The position numbers and the translations under genes are program-made. 9,923 nt of DNA from Haloferacaceae archaeon (lineage in GTDB: Archaea; Halobacteriota; Halobacteria; Halobacteriales; Haloferacaceae). Below, in pieces: positions 1 through 6,335 of this stretch. The stretch covers positions 1 to 9,923 of the forward strand of contig JAHENP010000297.1 in NCBI GenBank assembly GCA_018609965.1, written 5' to 3'. Positions within the stretch are counted from its first letter, which is position 1. The number at the start of each line of letters is the position of its first letter. The notes below the pieces were generated by a model. It was not told where the DNA came from, ran no database searches, and saw nothing but the letters and a program-made list of their open reading frames with translations.

Positions 1-2688
1 ACCGACGCGTCGTGCCGCGACTGCAACAACACCGACCAGTGTGGTCACCCCGATGACGAGGACCGCGGTCGTCCGGAGAACACCGGTGACGGCCGTCGTC
101 GCTCGTTGGCCACCTGCCCGTGCGACGAACGTCGACCGGTCACGCGCCGGCAGTGTCGCGGTCACCCGCCCGCTGGGACCGGTCTCACCGACAACCGCCC
201 CACCGCGCCGCACCGTCGCACCGTCGACTGTGTCGCCGTCGAGTGTCGCCGTCACCGTCACCGGAGCGAACGGCACCGCGATCGGCCACTCCACTTCGCT
301 GGTCAGGTTCAGTCGGTGGATCGTCACACTCCGATTGCCCGCGACCGGTCCGCGCTGGACCCCGAGCGTGTACGTCCCCGGCTCCGTCGGGAGCCGCACC
401 GTCGCACGTCCTAGGCGGTCCGTCCGGGCGACGCGACTCCCACCGAGTAACACCGCACCACCGCGCACCGGCACGTCCGACACCGTCGCGACGACCGTCA
501 CTTCTCGACCGCTCCGTACGCTGCCGACGACCGACACCGACGCGCGTGTGTCGAGCGTGTACGTCGTCGAGTTGGAGCCGGTGTCGTTCTCGGTGGTTGC
601 GGGGTTCGTCGTGGGCGTTGTGGCAGTCGCGTCGCTGGTCGCGACAGTCGTGACGTTGCCTGCCGGAGCGGCGGCGCTGGTCGCGACGGCCGTTGTACCT
701 CCGCTGGCGAGCGCTCCGCGTGTGCGTGGCGTGACGGTGACGTTCAGTTCGCGGGCGTACGGCACCTCTCCGACCACGACCCCGGAGGCGTTCGTGACGC
801 CGATCGGGGCACCGTTGAACGACACTCGCGCCACGACCGGCTCACCGTCACGCGTGATCGTAACTGCGACCGTTGCCCCCGGTACTGCCGTCCGGTTCAA
901 CTCGACTCGTATCGGCGGCCGCGTGGTCGTCTCTCCGCTCGGGTCTGCTCCCGTCGTCTCGTTGTTCTCTCTCGTGTCGTCCGTCTGGTTGTCTGTTGTC
1001 GTCTCGTCTTCAGTCGTCTGGTCGTCTGTTGTCGTCTCGTCTCCGGTCGTCTCCTCGCCTCCAGTCGTAGTCCCGCCGGTGTTCGTGCGGTCACCCGTCG
1101 CGGTCACGTCACCGGCTGGTGTCCCGGTGACCCGTTCGGTAACTGTCGTCGTGTCCTCGCCGGTCGGTGGGGTCCCCGTCTCGCGTCCACTGTCCGTGGT
1201 TCCGCTCTCGCTGTCCTCACCGGTCGCGGTCCTCTTTCCTCCGGTCACAGTCCCGCTCTCGTTGGTCGCAGTCCCACTCGTGACGCCAGTGCCGTCCGCG
1301 GTCTGTCCGGTGGCGTTCGCGCGCTGGCCGTCCGCTTCGGCGGTCGCTCCGTCGACGGTCTGGTCACCACCCGCGGGTGTCTGGGCTGGCGTGAACGACT
1401 CGCCGGGACTCCCGCTCTCGTCCGGGTTGTACGCCGCCGTCGACTGATCGGTCCCGTCGGCGAACGCGCGTTGTTCCGTCGTGAGTCGACTGCTCCCCGG
1501 TGTCGGGTCGAACCGCACCCACCCCACGTCTGGGAAGTACACCTCCACCCAGGCGTGGGCGTTCATCGCCCGGACGGTGTACTCCCCCGGCGCGGTCTGT
1601 TGCCCGGTCGAGTAGCCGACGACGTACCGCGCGGGGATGTCCTGTGTCCGGAGCATCGCCGTCATCGTCGCCGCGAAGTACTCGCAGTAGCCCGTCGACA
1701 TCTCGAAGACGAACTGTGAGGCGACGGTCCCGTCTGCTGGGTCGTGGGTCGCCGACAACGAGTACTCCTTGTTCGTCTCTAACCACTCCTCGATCCTGAC
1801 TGCTGTCGTGTACGGCGTGCTCGCGTCGCTGGTCAAGTTGTCGGTGAACCTCGCGACTCGCTCCGTGTCCGGGTCGTCCGGCAGTCCGAGATACTGCTCA
1901 CGGACGGTCGCGGGGTAGTTCCGCCCCGCGGTACGCAACACCACTGGCTCCCGAGCGGGCGCGTACGACACCCCGCGGTAGGTCGTCCCGGCCGGGACCC
2001 CGTCTGTGACCGACAACGACGTGCCGGCCGCGAGTCGTGTCCCCTCGGGCGCGTCGACTCGGGCCGGCCGCCACACCGTCGGCAACGCGGTCGCCGACTG
2101 CCGGAGCCGTACCTCGTAGGCGACTCGTTCCCCGCGGAGCGGCCCAGACTCGACTGTCCCGTCGAACGACTGCGTGCCGTCGACGCGCTCGAACCCCTGT
2201 CCCGTGTACTCCCCGTACGCGCCGGTTCGCCAGTAGCTGGGTTGTTCACTCTCGACGACAAAGTGGACCGCCGTGCTCTGGTTCCGGAGCGGGTTGTCAC
2301 CCCCGCCGGGCGCGGTCTGTCCGCCGATCCGGGTCGACTCCGCGGACGACAGCGCACCCAACCCCGACCCGGAGAGGTTCGTGGCATCGCTCCCCGCGCC
2401 CGCCGCGCCTGCTGCGTCTGCTGCCCCTGCTGCCCCTGCCGCGCCTGCTACCCCTGCCGCGTCACGTCCGCTCGCGGCGTCGGCGGCCGCGTCTGCGGCG
2501 TCCCCGCCGGCGTTCGCCTGTTCGAGTGGGACGAGCGAGAGCGCCGGCGCGGCCCCACTGCCCACAACCGCCGGGAGCGCGGCGGCCGCGAGTACGAGTG
2601 TCGCCGCCGCCAACACGGCGACGACGACCCGTCCGTACTGCCGACGGTCCCCGGGGCTGACGACCGTCTCCTCCCCCTCGTCTGTCAC
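1..2688 (-). CDS. Membrane-anchored transglutaminase-like protein, 3' end cut by window edge
   Basis: The frame stays open for 896 codons from a GTG at 2688 to the left edge, so the C-terminus is missing. Residues about 20-43 form one hydrophobic segment (signal anchor), followed by an Ala/Gly-rich stretch (about 60-100). The transglutaminase-like core lies at about 285-400 with a complete triad: Cys335 in GYCEYFAATM, His378 in NAHAWVEVYF, Asp394 in RFDPTPGS. A Thr/Asp/Glu-rich linker (about 405-590) includes ETTTDDQTTEDETTTD. Three similar beta-sandwich-like repeats follow (about 590-660, 710-790, 793-870), then a second hydrophobic helix (about 873-893). In known haloarchaeal relatives a DUF4129 domain follows that helix, and MoxR and DUF58 genes are often neighbours; both would lie off the window. 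The catalytic domain is inferred to face outside the membrane, with the linker as cell-surface spacer. A weak TATA-like GATTAG at 2711-2716 sits about 25 bases upstream, fitting a leaderless start. Substrate unknown; it may act as a protease or a cross-linker. Confidence 0.85.
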   Translation of the reverse strand, partial: MTDEGEETVVSPGDRRQYGRVVVAVLAAATLVLAAAALPAVVGSGAAPALSLVPLEQANAGGDAADAAADAASGRDAAGVAGAAGAAGAADAAGAAGAGSDATNLSGSGLGALSSAESTRIGGQTAPGGGDNPLRNQSTAVHFVVESEQPSYWRTGAYGEYTGQGFERVDGTQSFDGTVESGPLRGERVAYEVRLRQSATALPTVWRPARVDAPEGTRLAAGTSLSVTDGVPAGTTYRGVSYAPAREPVVLRTAGRNYPATVREQYLGLPDDPDTERVARFTDNLTSDASTPYTTAVRIEEWLETNKEYSLSATHDPADGTVASQFVFEMSTGYCEYFAATMTAMLRTQDIPARYVVGYSTGQQTAPGEYTVRAMNAHAWVEVYFPDVGWVRFDPTPGSSRLTTEQRAFADGTDQSTAAYNPDESGSPGESFTPAQTPAGGDQTVDGATAEADGQRANATGQTADGTGVTSGTATNESGTVTGGKRTATGEDSESGTTDSGRETGTPPTGEDTTTVTERVTGTPAGDVTATGDRTNTGGTTTGGEETTGDETTTDDQTTEDETTTDNQTDDTRENNETTGADPSGETTTRPPIRVELNRTAVPGATVAVTITRDGEPVVARVSFNGAPIGVTNASGVVVGEVPYARELNVTVTPRTRGALASGGTTAVATSAAAPAGNVTTVATSDATATTPTTNPATTENDTGSNSTTYTLDTRASVSVVGSVRSGREVTVVATVSDVPVRGGAVLLGGSRVARTDRLGRATVRLPTEPGTYTLGVQRGPVAGNRSVTIHRLNLTSEVEWPIAVPFAPVTVTATLDGDTVDGATVRRGGAVVGETGPSGRVTATLPARDRSTFVARAGGQRATTAVTGVLRTTAVLVIGVTTLVGVVAVAARRVG

Positions 2689-2787
2689 TGTTGGGTACGA
2701 CGACCGACGGCTAATCAGTGTGCTGGTGGGAGGGTGTGGGAACCTAGAGTGGAGACACGAGTCGAAGCTACGTTTGGTGCCGACTGC

Positions 2788-3477
2788 TCAGTCGTCGGCG
2801 CCGACCGCGTCCACTGTCTCGTCGTCGAGTGTTGTCTCCGCGACCGGATCGAACTCGCCGAAGTGGGTAATCTCGTCGACCGAGCGCCGGGTCTTCCGGT
2901 CGTTCTCGATGTCGTCGGTGCCGTCGGCGGCGTAGCCGAGCGTGACGATCATCACTGGCTCGTACCCCTCGGGCACGTCGAACGTGTCCAGCAGTGCGTC
3001 CGCGTCGAACCCCTCCATCGGGCAGGAGGCGACCCCGCGGTCCCAGGCCGCGTACATCAGCGTCATCGCCGCCAGCGACGACGACCGGGTCGTCCAGACG
3101 CGACGCTCCGTCTCGGGGAGTCCGGCCATCCCGTCGACGCTCTCCAACAACCCCTCCTTCACGTCCTCACTCGGCAGGTACCCCTTGTCGAGCCAGTCGT
3201 CGAACACCGGCTGTGCGTGTGCCGCCGGGTCCGTGTTGCCGAAGACGACGACCGCCGCGCCCGCGCCGGTGACGTGGTCCTGATCGTACGCAACCTCTCG
3301 CAGTGCGGCCTGATCCTCCTCCTCGTCCAACACGAGGAACTCCCACGGCTGGAGGTTGTACCCCGACGGCGCCATCCGGGCGTCGTCGACGATGTCGCGG
3401 ATCGTCTCCCGCTCCAGCTCCTCGTCGCCGTACTCGTGAACTGATCGCCGCGTCTGAACAACCTCTCTGAAACTCAT
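2788..3477 (-). CDS. Nitroreductase-family FMN-dependent oxidoreductase
   Basis: This 229-residue protein has the hallmarks of the nitroreductase family: an N-terminal TRRSVHEY (residues 9-16) whose arginines bind FMN phosphate, MAPSGYNLQPWEF (35-47), and C-terminal ASCPMEGFD and VTLGYAA segments. The family forms FMN-binding homodimers that use NAD(P)H to reduce nitro compounds, quinones or flavins; the real substrate cannot be read from the sequence. ATG at 3477 is preferred because MSFREVVQTRRS matches the usual family N-terminus. A GTG at 3513 in the same frame would add 12 residues and is possible, because a TATA-like TTTTACACG (3541-3549 on the minus strand) would suit it. It is a single gene, 163 bases downstream of the DoxX-like gene. 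The length is normal and no key motif is missing. Confidence 0.9.
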   Translation of the reverse strand: MSFREVVQTRRSVHEYGDEELERETIRDIVDDARMAPSGYNLQPWEFLVLDEEEDQAALREVAYDQDHVTGAGAAVVVFGNTDPAAHAQPVFDDWLDKGYLPSEDVKEGLLESVDGMAGLPETERRVWTTRSSSLAAMTLMYAAWDRGVASCPMEGFDADALLDTFDVPEGYEPVMIVTLGYAADGTDDIENDRKTRRSVDEITHFGEFDPVAETTLDDETVDAVGADD

Positions 3478-3559
3478 CACGACATGTACGGTCCCACCGT
3501 GTAAGCCGTGCACGCTCCCGGCAGTAACTTCCTTTAACTACGTGTAAAAGTGAAACGAG

Positions 3560-3574
3560 AGTCACCAGGTGACT
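3560..3574. promoter_or_regulatory. 15-bp palindrome upstream of the nitroreductase gene
   Basis: AGTCACC-A-GGTGACT is a perfect 7-bp inverted repeat around a single A. It lies between the DoxX-like gene end (3641) and the TATA-like TTTTACACG at 3541-3549 on the minus strand, so it sits just upstream of the likely nitroreductase promoter. Size and place suit a dimeric regulator's operator. It could instead act as a short hairpin at the end of the DoxX-like transcript, although no T-run follows it closely. Confidence 0.35.
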
Positions 3575-3640
3575 GTCGAGTCGTCCGGTTCGGTCAGTGT
3601 TACCAGATCTGTCGGCGTGGCGCGGCGGGCCGTCGTCGTG

Positions 3641-4726
3641 TCACTCACCGCCGTCGGGACGCAGGAGCCGCCGCCGAGAGAGCCACTGGTCGACGGCGTA
3701 CGGACCGCTCCCGGTGACGAGCAACGCCGAGGTGAGTCCGAACAACGAGACGTGTGCGAGCACGGGGTCGTCCGGGAGCCCGAACAACGTCGTCGTGAAC
3801 AGGAGGAACGCGATTGCCGCTGACGCGCGCGTGACGGTCCCCGTAATCAACAGGAGACCGACGGCCGCCTCGGTCAGCCCGGCGCCGGCGACCCACATCT
3901 CCGGCGCGACCGGGACGACCGCGGTGAGGTCGTACTTCGCGACCACCTGAAGCGCGTCACCCGGCTGCATCAGTTTCTCGACGACACCGAGATAGACGAA
4001 CTGAATCCCGACGACAACCCGCAACACGGCCCCAGTGGCGGCGGGCGCGTCGAACCGCGCGACGAGCGCGCCCAACGGGTCGCTACCGACCCCCAACCGG
4101 TTGAGCACCGTCCCGTCGGTTACCCGGAGTCGACGCAACATCCCGTCTGCGCTGGGCTGACCACTCCCCAACAGAACTACACCAAGGAACCCGCCGAGAT
4201 ACTCGAACGCCAGAACCGGTGTCGGCCAAGCGGTCGCGAGCACCCAGAGATACGCCCCCAAGCCGGCGACCGCGACCCACCGGGTCGCCAGCCCGAACAA
4301 CAACAGGAACCCCAACGCCACCTGGAGGAGTCGCAGCGACGTGGGGACGGCCGGGCTGAACAAGTAGCCCGCGAAGCCGGCGCCGACGAGCGGGAGCCCG
4401 ACGCTCAGTCTGAACATCCACGGGAGGTACGGGCGGTACGACTCCAGGGTCCGGCGCGCGACGGTCAGATCTGTCTCGAAGGGACGGAGGCGAACGTAGC
4501 CACCCGCCGCGACCGCCGCCGCCCCGCCTCCGACGGCGAACAACGCCGCGTTCTCCGGCCGCAACAACACGCTCGCGAGGAACGCCACCGGGTTGACGTA
4601 GCCGCCAGACCCCTCGGTGACGTAGTCGACGTGTGCGAGGACGGGCGTCGCGAGAGCAACGAGCGCGACCGCCGCGGCCCCGAGCCGTCCCGCGTTTCTG
4701 ACAACTGACCGACGGATTCCTGACAC
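3641..4726 (-). CDS. DoxX-like multi-spanning membrane protein
   Basis: This is a 361-residue, very hydrophobic protein starting at GTG 4726. Residues 13-32 look like a signal segment ending in PVLA. About nine further membrane segments follow (roughly 58-79, 103-123, 131-148, 149-168, 172-187, 232-250, 275-296, 300-317, 322-340). The C-terminal four-helix unit begins with LRVVVGIQFVYLGVVEKL (235-252), the characteristic first helix of DoxX-family proteins. The segment FRLSVGLPLVGAGFAGYL (105-122) resembles it, suggesting a duplicated four-helix unit. DoxX relatives occur with thiosulfate:quinone oxidoreductase and other redox systems, and many have no known role. The downstream nitroreductase may be a redox partner, but the 163-base gap with its own promoter signals argues against a tight operon. 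The specific function is unknown. Confidence 0.8.
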   Translation of the reverse strand: MSGIRRSVVRNAGRLGAAAVALVALATPVLAHVDYVTEGSGGYVNPVAFLASVLLRPENAALFAVGGGAAAVAAGGYVRLRPFETDLTVARRTLESYRPYLPWMFRLSVGLPLVGAGFAGYLFSPAVPTSLRLLQVALGFLLLFGLATRWVAVAGLGAYLWVLATAWPTPVLAFEYLGGFLGVVLLGSGQPSADGMLRRLRVTDGTVLNRLGVGSDPLGALVARFDAPAATGAVLRVVVGIQFVYLGVVEKLMQPGDALQVVAKYDLTAVVPVAPEMWVAGAGLTEAAVGLLLITGTVTRASAAIAFLLFTTTLFGLPDDPVLAHVSLFGLTSALLVTGSGPYAVDQWLSRRRLLRPDGGE

Positions 4727-4803
4727 GGTCGGAGTAACGGCCGAGGGGTCAAGGCGCTTCCCCCCGTCACAACACTCTCGGAGTGAACCCGCCGCGGCAT
4801 CGT

Positions 4804-4818
4804 GACTCGGACCGAGTC
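4804..4818. promoter_or_regulatory. 15-bp palindrome between the 59-residue gene and the DoxX-like gene
   Basis: GACTCGG-A-CCGAGTC is a perfect 7-bp inverted repeat around one A, 11 bases past the stop of the 59-residue gene and 78 bases before the DoxX-like start. A second smaller hairpin, CACTC-TCG-GAGTG, lies at 4773-4785. Either could end the upstream transcript or act as an operator for the DoxX-like gene; the sequence does not decide. Confidence 0.3.
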
Positions 4819-4828
4819 GGTGGCCGTC

Positions 4829-5008
4829 TCACTCGGCGGGTTCGACCGTCTCGACGAGTTGTTTGCCAAACGAGCGAATCGTGCCGTCCGGGAGGTGGAA
4901 GCTGTAGGAGCTCCCGAAGTCGTCGTAGTCGTCAACCACGAGGCTCGTCTCGTCGTCGTCTGTCAGTTCGTTCGGCTCTTCGAACTTGACTGTATACTGT
5001 GTGGGCAC
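4829..5008 (-). CDS. Small acidic protein of unknown function, 59 residues
   Basis: A GTG at 5008 opens a 60-codon frame ending in TGA at 4829. The protein starts VPTQYTVKFEEPNEL, then has an acidic run with TDDDETSLVVDDYDDFG and ends with HLPDGTIRSFGKQLVETVEPAE. The amphipathic composition, acidic surface and lack of Cys or a membrane segment fit a small folded haloarchaeal cytoplasmic protein. No ATG, GTG or TTG precedes this start before an upstream in-frame stop at 5057. A TATA-like TATTTTACAAG lies at 5075-5085 on the minus strand, 67 bases or more upstream, giving a leader of about 50 bases. No family recognised. Coding status rests on the halophilic amino-acid bias and codon use, which the opposite strand does not show. 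Confidence 0.65.
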   Translation of the reverse strand: MPTQYTVKFEEPNELTDDDETSLVVDDYDDFGSSYSFHLPDGTIRSFGKQLVETVEPAE

Positions 5009-5074
5009 GTACGGTGACAGGGTTTGTAGGAACCTGTACGTGTCGGTCGACGGGTCTCATCGAGTTGTCCGAGT

Positions 5075-5087
5075 CTTGTAAAATACG
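5075..5087 (-). promoter_or_regulatory. TATA-box candidate for the 59-residue gene
   Basis: CGTATTTTACAAG on the minus strand is an AT-rich island in the short gap between the Tat-exported protein gene (stop 5112) and the small-gene start (5008). A transcript would start near 5055, leaving a leader of almost 50 bases, longer than usual for haloarchaea. Confidence 0.4.
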
Positions 5088-5111
5088 TTCCGCAGTTGAC
5101 CGGTACAGAAC

Positions 5112-5660
5112 TCAGTCTCTCTGAATCTTCACACTCGAGTCGGATGCCGCGGCCACTCCGAAGAACTTGACCGGCCCCTTAGAGGAAAACGTATCCATGT
5201 CGGTTGCATCGTTGATTTCACCATTGATACACTCAGGCCCGTAGCTGTCCGTATTCTCAAGCCGAATCGCACTCCCGATCCCGCTGAAACAGGCGGAGTA
5301 GCTCGCCCCGGCATCACCAGTGATGTCCCAGATTGCTCCGTCATCTCCGCTCACATTGATTGTTGCTAGAAGAGATCCGGAAAGAACCAGACTCTGAATG
5401 TTGCCGGTGAAGGTCGCATCAAACGTTTCCCTCTTAGAACTAGTATAGGTTTTGCCACCCTGTGCAGGGTTACCGTTTACAGTTTTTAGTTCCCCTGTCG
5501 ACACGATACTGAAGTCGTAGGTGCCTCCGTCGGGGTTCTCTATGGTGAGGCTGTTGGTTGTCCCGGCGACGGCGGAACCGGAGCCAGCAACCGCAAGTCC
5601 GCCAACTGCTGCTGTGCTTCCAACTGTCCGTAGAACCGAACGGCGCGTCTCTTTTGGCAT
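5112..5660 (-). CDS. Tat-exported protein of unknown function
   Basis: This 182-residue protein begins MPKETRRSVLRTVGS, a twin-arginine motif at residues 6-7, followed by a small hydrophobic region (17-28) and an Ala-Val-Ala likely cleavage site at 30-32. The mature part is rich in Gly, Ser, Thr and Asn, with beta-strand-like segments and two cysteines (Cys124, Cys144) that could form a disulfide outside the cell. It lacks the lipobox cysteine, so it is predicted to be released or cell-wall associated rather than a lipoprotein. A good TATA box lies 35 bases upstream of ATG 5660, giving a leader of about 8 bases. The gene uses more AT-rich codons (AAT, ATT, TCT, TTT, AGA) than its neighbours and is followed upstream by strongly AT-rich spacer DNA, which hints at separate acquisition. 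No family recognised. Confidence 0.8.
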   Translation of the reverse strand: MPKETRRSVLRTVGSTAAVGGLAVAGSGSAVAGTTNSLTIENPDGGTYDFSIVSTGELKTVNGNPAQGGKTYTSSKRETFDATFTGNIQSLVLSGSLLATINVSGDDGAIWDITGDAGASYSACFSGIGSAIRLENTDSYGPECINGEINDATDMDTFSSKGPVKFFGVAAASDSSVKIQRD

Positions 5661-5687
5661 GTTGCGGATAAGACATCTTGGTCAGAT

Positions 5688-5700
5688 GACATAAAAGTAA
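5688..5700 (-). promoter_or_regulatory. TATA box of the Tat-exported protein gene
   Basis: TTACTTTTATGTC on the minus strand centres about 35 bases before ATG 5660. Expected transcription start is near 5668. It lies in the most AT-rich part of the window, next to a 12-bp palindrome AATTAGCTAATT (5699-5710) that overlaps where an upstream factor would bind. Confidence 0.6.
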
Positions 5701-5706
5701 TTAGCT

Positions 5707-5736
5707 AATTTCATCTTTGTCAATATTGACGAAATT
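5707..5736. terminator. AT-rich inverted repeat, candidate terminator or operator
   Basis: AATTTC pairs with GAAATT and the inner GTCAAT pairs with ATTGAC, with an unpaired ATCTTT on one side. On the minus strand it follows T-rich DNA (5737-5750) just past the stop of the Spo0M-like remnant at 5756, so it may be the old terminator of that gene. It also lies directly upstream of the Tat-gene promoter and could be an operator. Confidence 0.35.
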
Positions 5737-5755
5737 AAAAGGAAAACTATTAGAG

Positions 5756-6135
5756 CTAACTATACTGCTCGATCAGCGCTGCGAGTTCCTCCCGCACTCG
5801 GTCGGTGTCGGTCGTGGTGAGAGTCGTCCGGGTGAGCTGTTCGTCCGTCTCTGCGAGTTCGCTCAACAACCCGCCACGGCGGTCGACCTCAACGAACAGC
5901 TCCAGCGCGTCCAGACCGGGCCGAGCGACTAGTTCGATCTCGTCGACGGCACCCCGGAACCGTCCCTCGACGGCACGGAACTCGAACTCCTGGACGAACC
6001 CACCGTCGCCGTACCGGCCGTACGGGTCGTCCTCGCGGTCGGCGGTGTATAACGGGAACTATAGCTCCTCAATCGCGTCGAAGACAGTTTGGAGCCGCGG
6101 AGTCGGCTGCACACTCAGGTGGTTCGTGTCCGCCT
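5756..6135 (-). pseudogene. spo0M: Remnant of a Spo0M-like (sporulation-control/arrestin-fold) gene
   Basis: Translation in one frame gives RLQTVFDAIEEL, then a TAG stop at 6059-6061, then FPLYTADREDDPYGRYG and VQEFEFRAVEGRFRG, an acidic segment with LFVEVDRRGGLLSELAET, and a C-terminus ending LIEQYS before a TAG at 5756-5758. This matches the C-terminal half of haloarchaeal Spo0M proteins, where the stop replaces a residue between the EEL and FPLY segments. The family is normally about 250 residues or more; only about 120 codons remain. Homology fades near 6135, just outside the first origin repeat, so the 5' half and promoter are lost. Both the missing start and the internal stop argue against function. 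The remaining frame is otherwise undamaged, suggesting a fairly recent loss. Confidence 0.75.
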
Positions 6136-6146
6136 GTTGTGTCGAA

Positions 6147-6178
6147 CACCTCCCCCACCCCACTGTTTCATCTGTTCT
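6147..6178 (-). repeat. ORB1, origin recognition box downstream of cdc6
   Basis: On the minus strand this reads ATGAAACAGTGGGGTGGGGG in its core, with the TGAAAC centre and G-run of haloarchaeal Orc1/Cdc6 binding sites. The 23-bp core (6156-6178) differs from ORB2 at one base and from ORB3 at two. With its extended G-rich flank it matches ORB4 (8148-8179) in 30 of 32 positions, inverted. It sits between the Spo0M remnant and the 3' end of the cdc6 gene. Confidence 0.75.
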
Positions 6179-6231
6179 CGGGAGAGGGACGGGGGGAGGG
6201 GAGTAGGATGGAGAGACGGGAGTGGTGAACC

Positions 6232-6254
6232 GCCTTGGGGTCAAGCCCCAAGGC
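6232..6254. repeat. Strong hairpin, possible IS200/IS605-type element end
   Basis: GCCTTGGGG-TCAAG-CCCCAAGGC is a perfect 9-bp stem with a 5-base loop, flanked by GTGAACC and ACTCGCTTTGCTC. From memory, haloarchaeal IS200/IS605 (TnpB) elements carry similar GTCAAG-loop hairpins near their right end. No transposase or TnpB coding sequence is next to it, so it would be a solo remnant. Alternatively it is a transcription terminator for cdc6, whose stop is 82 bases away in the right direction. Confidence 0.4.
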
Positions 6255-6335
6255 ACTCGCTTTGCTCATCTGTAGACAATCCGATCGCGTGACAGCGTGG
6301 ACGAGGAAACAGGGAGAAACAGAGTCCACACCGGC

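Noticed and set aside
41..1447. Long plus-strand open frame of 468 codons, rich in Val, Ser, Pro and Thr
   Set aside because: It is the antisense shadow of the transglutaminase gene; its composition is basic and repetitive, while the minus-strand frame shows a catalytic triad and ordered domains.
6297..6329. GTGGAC/GTCCAC inverted repeat with GGAAAC and GAAACA inside, as a further ORB
   Set aside because: It lacks the G-run and the AC-TG-GAAAC spacing of the other boxes, and a 6-bp stem of this kind is expected by chance.
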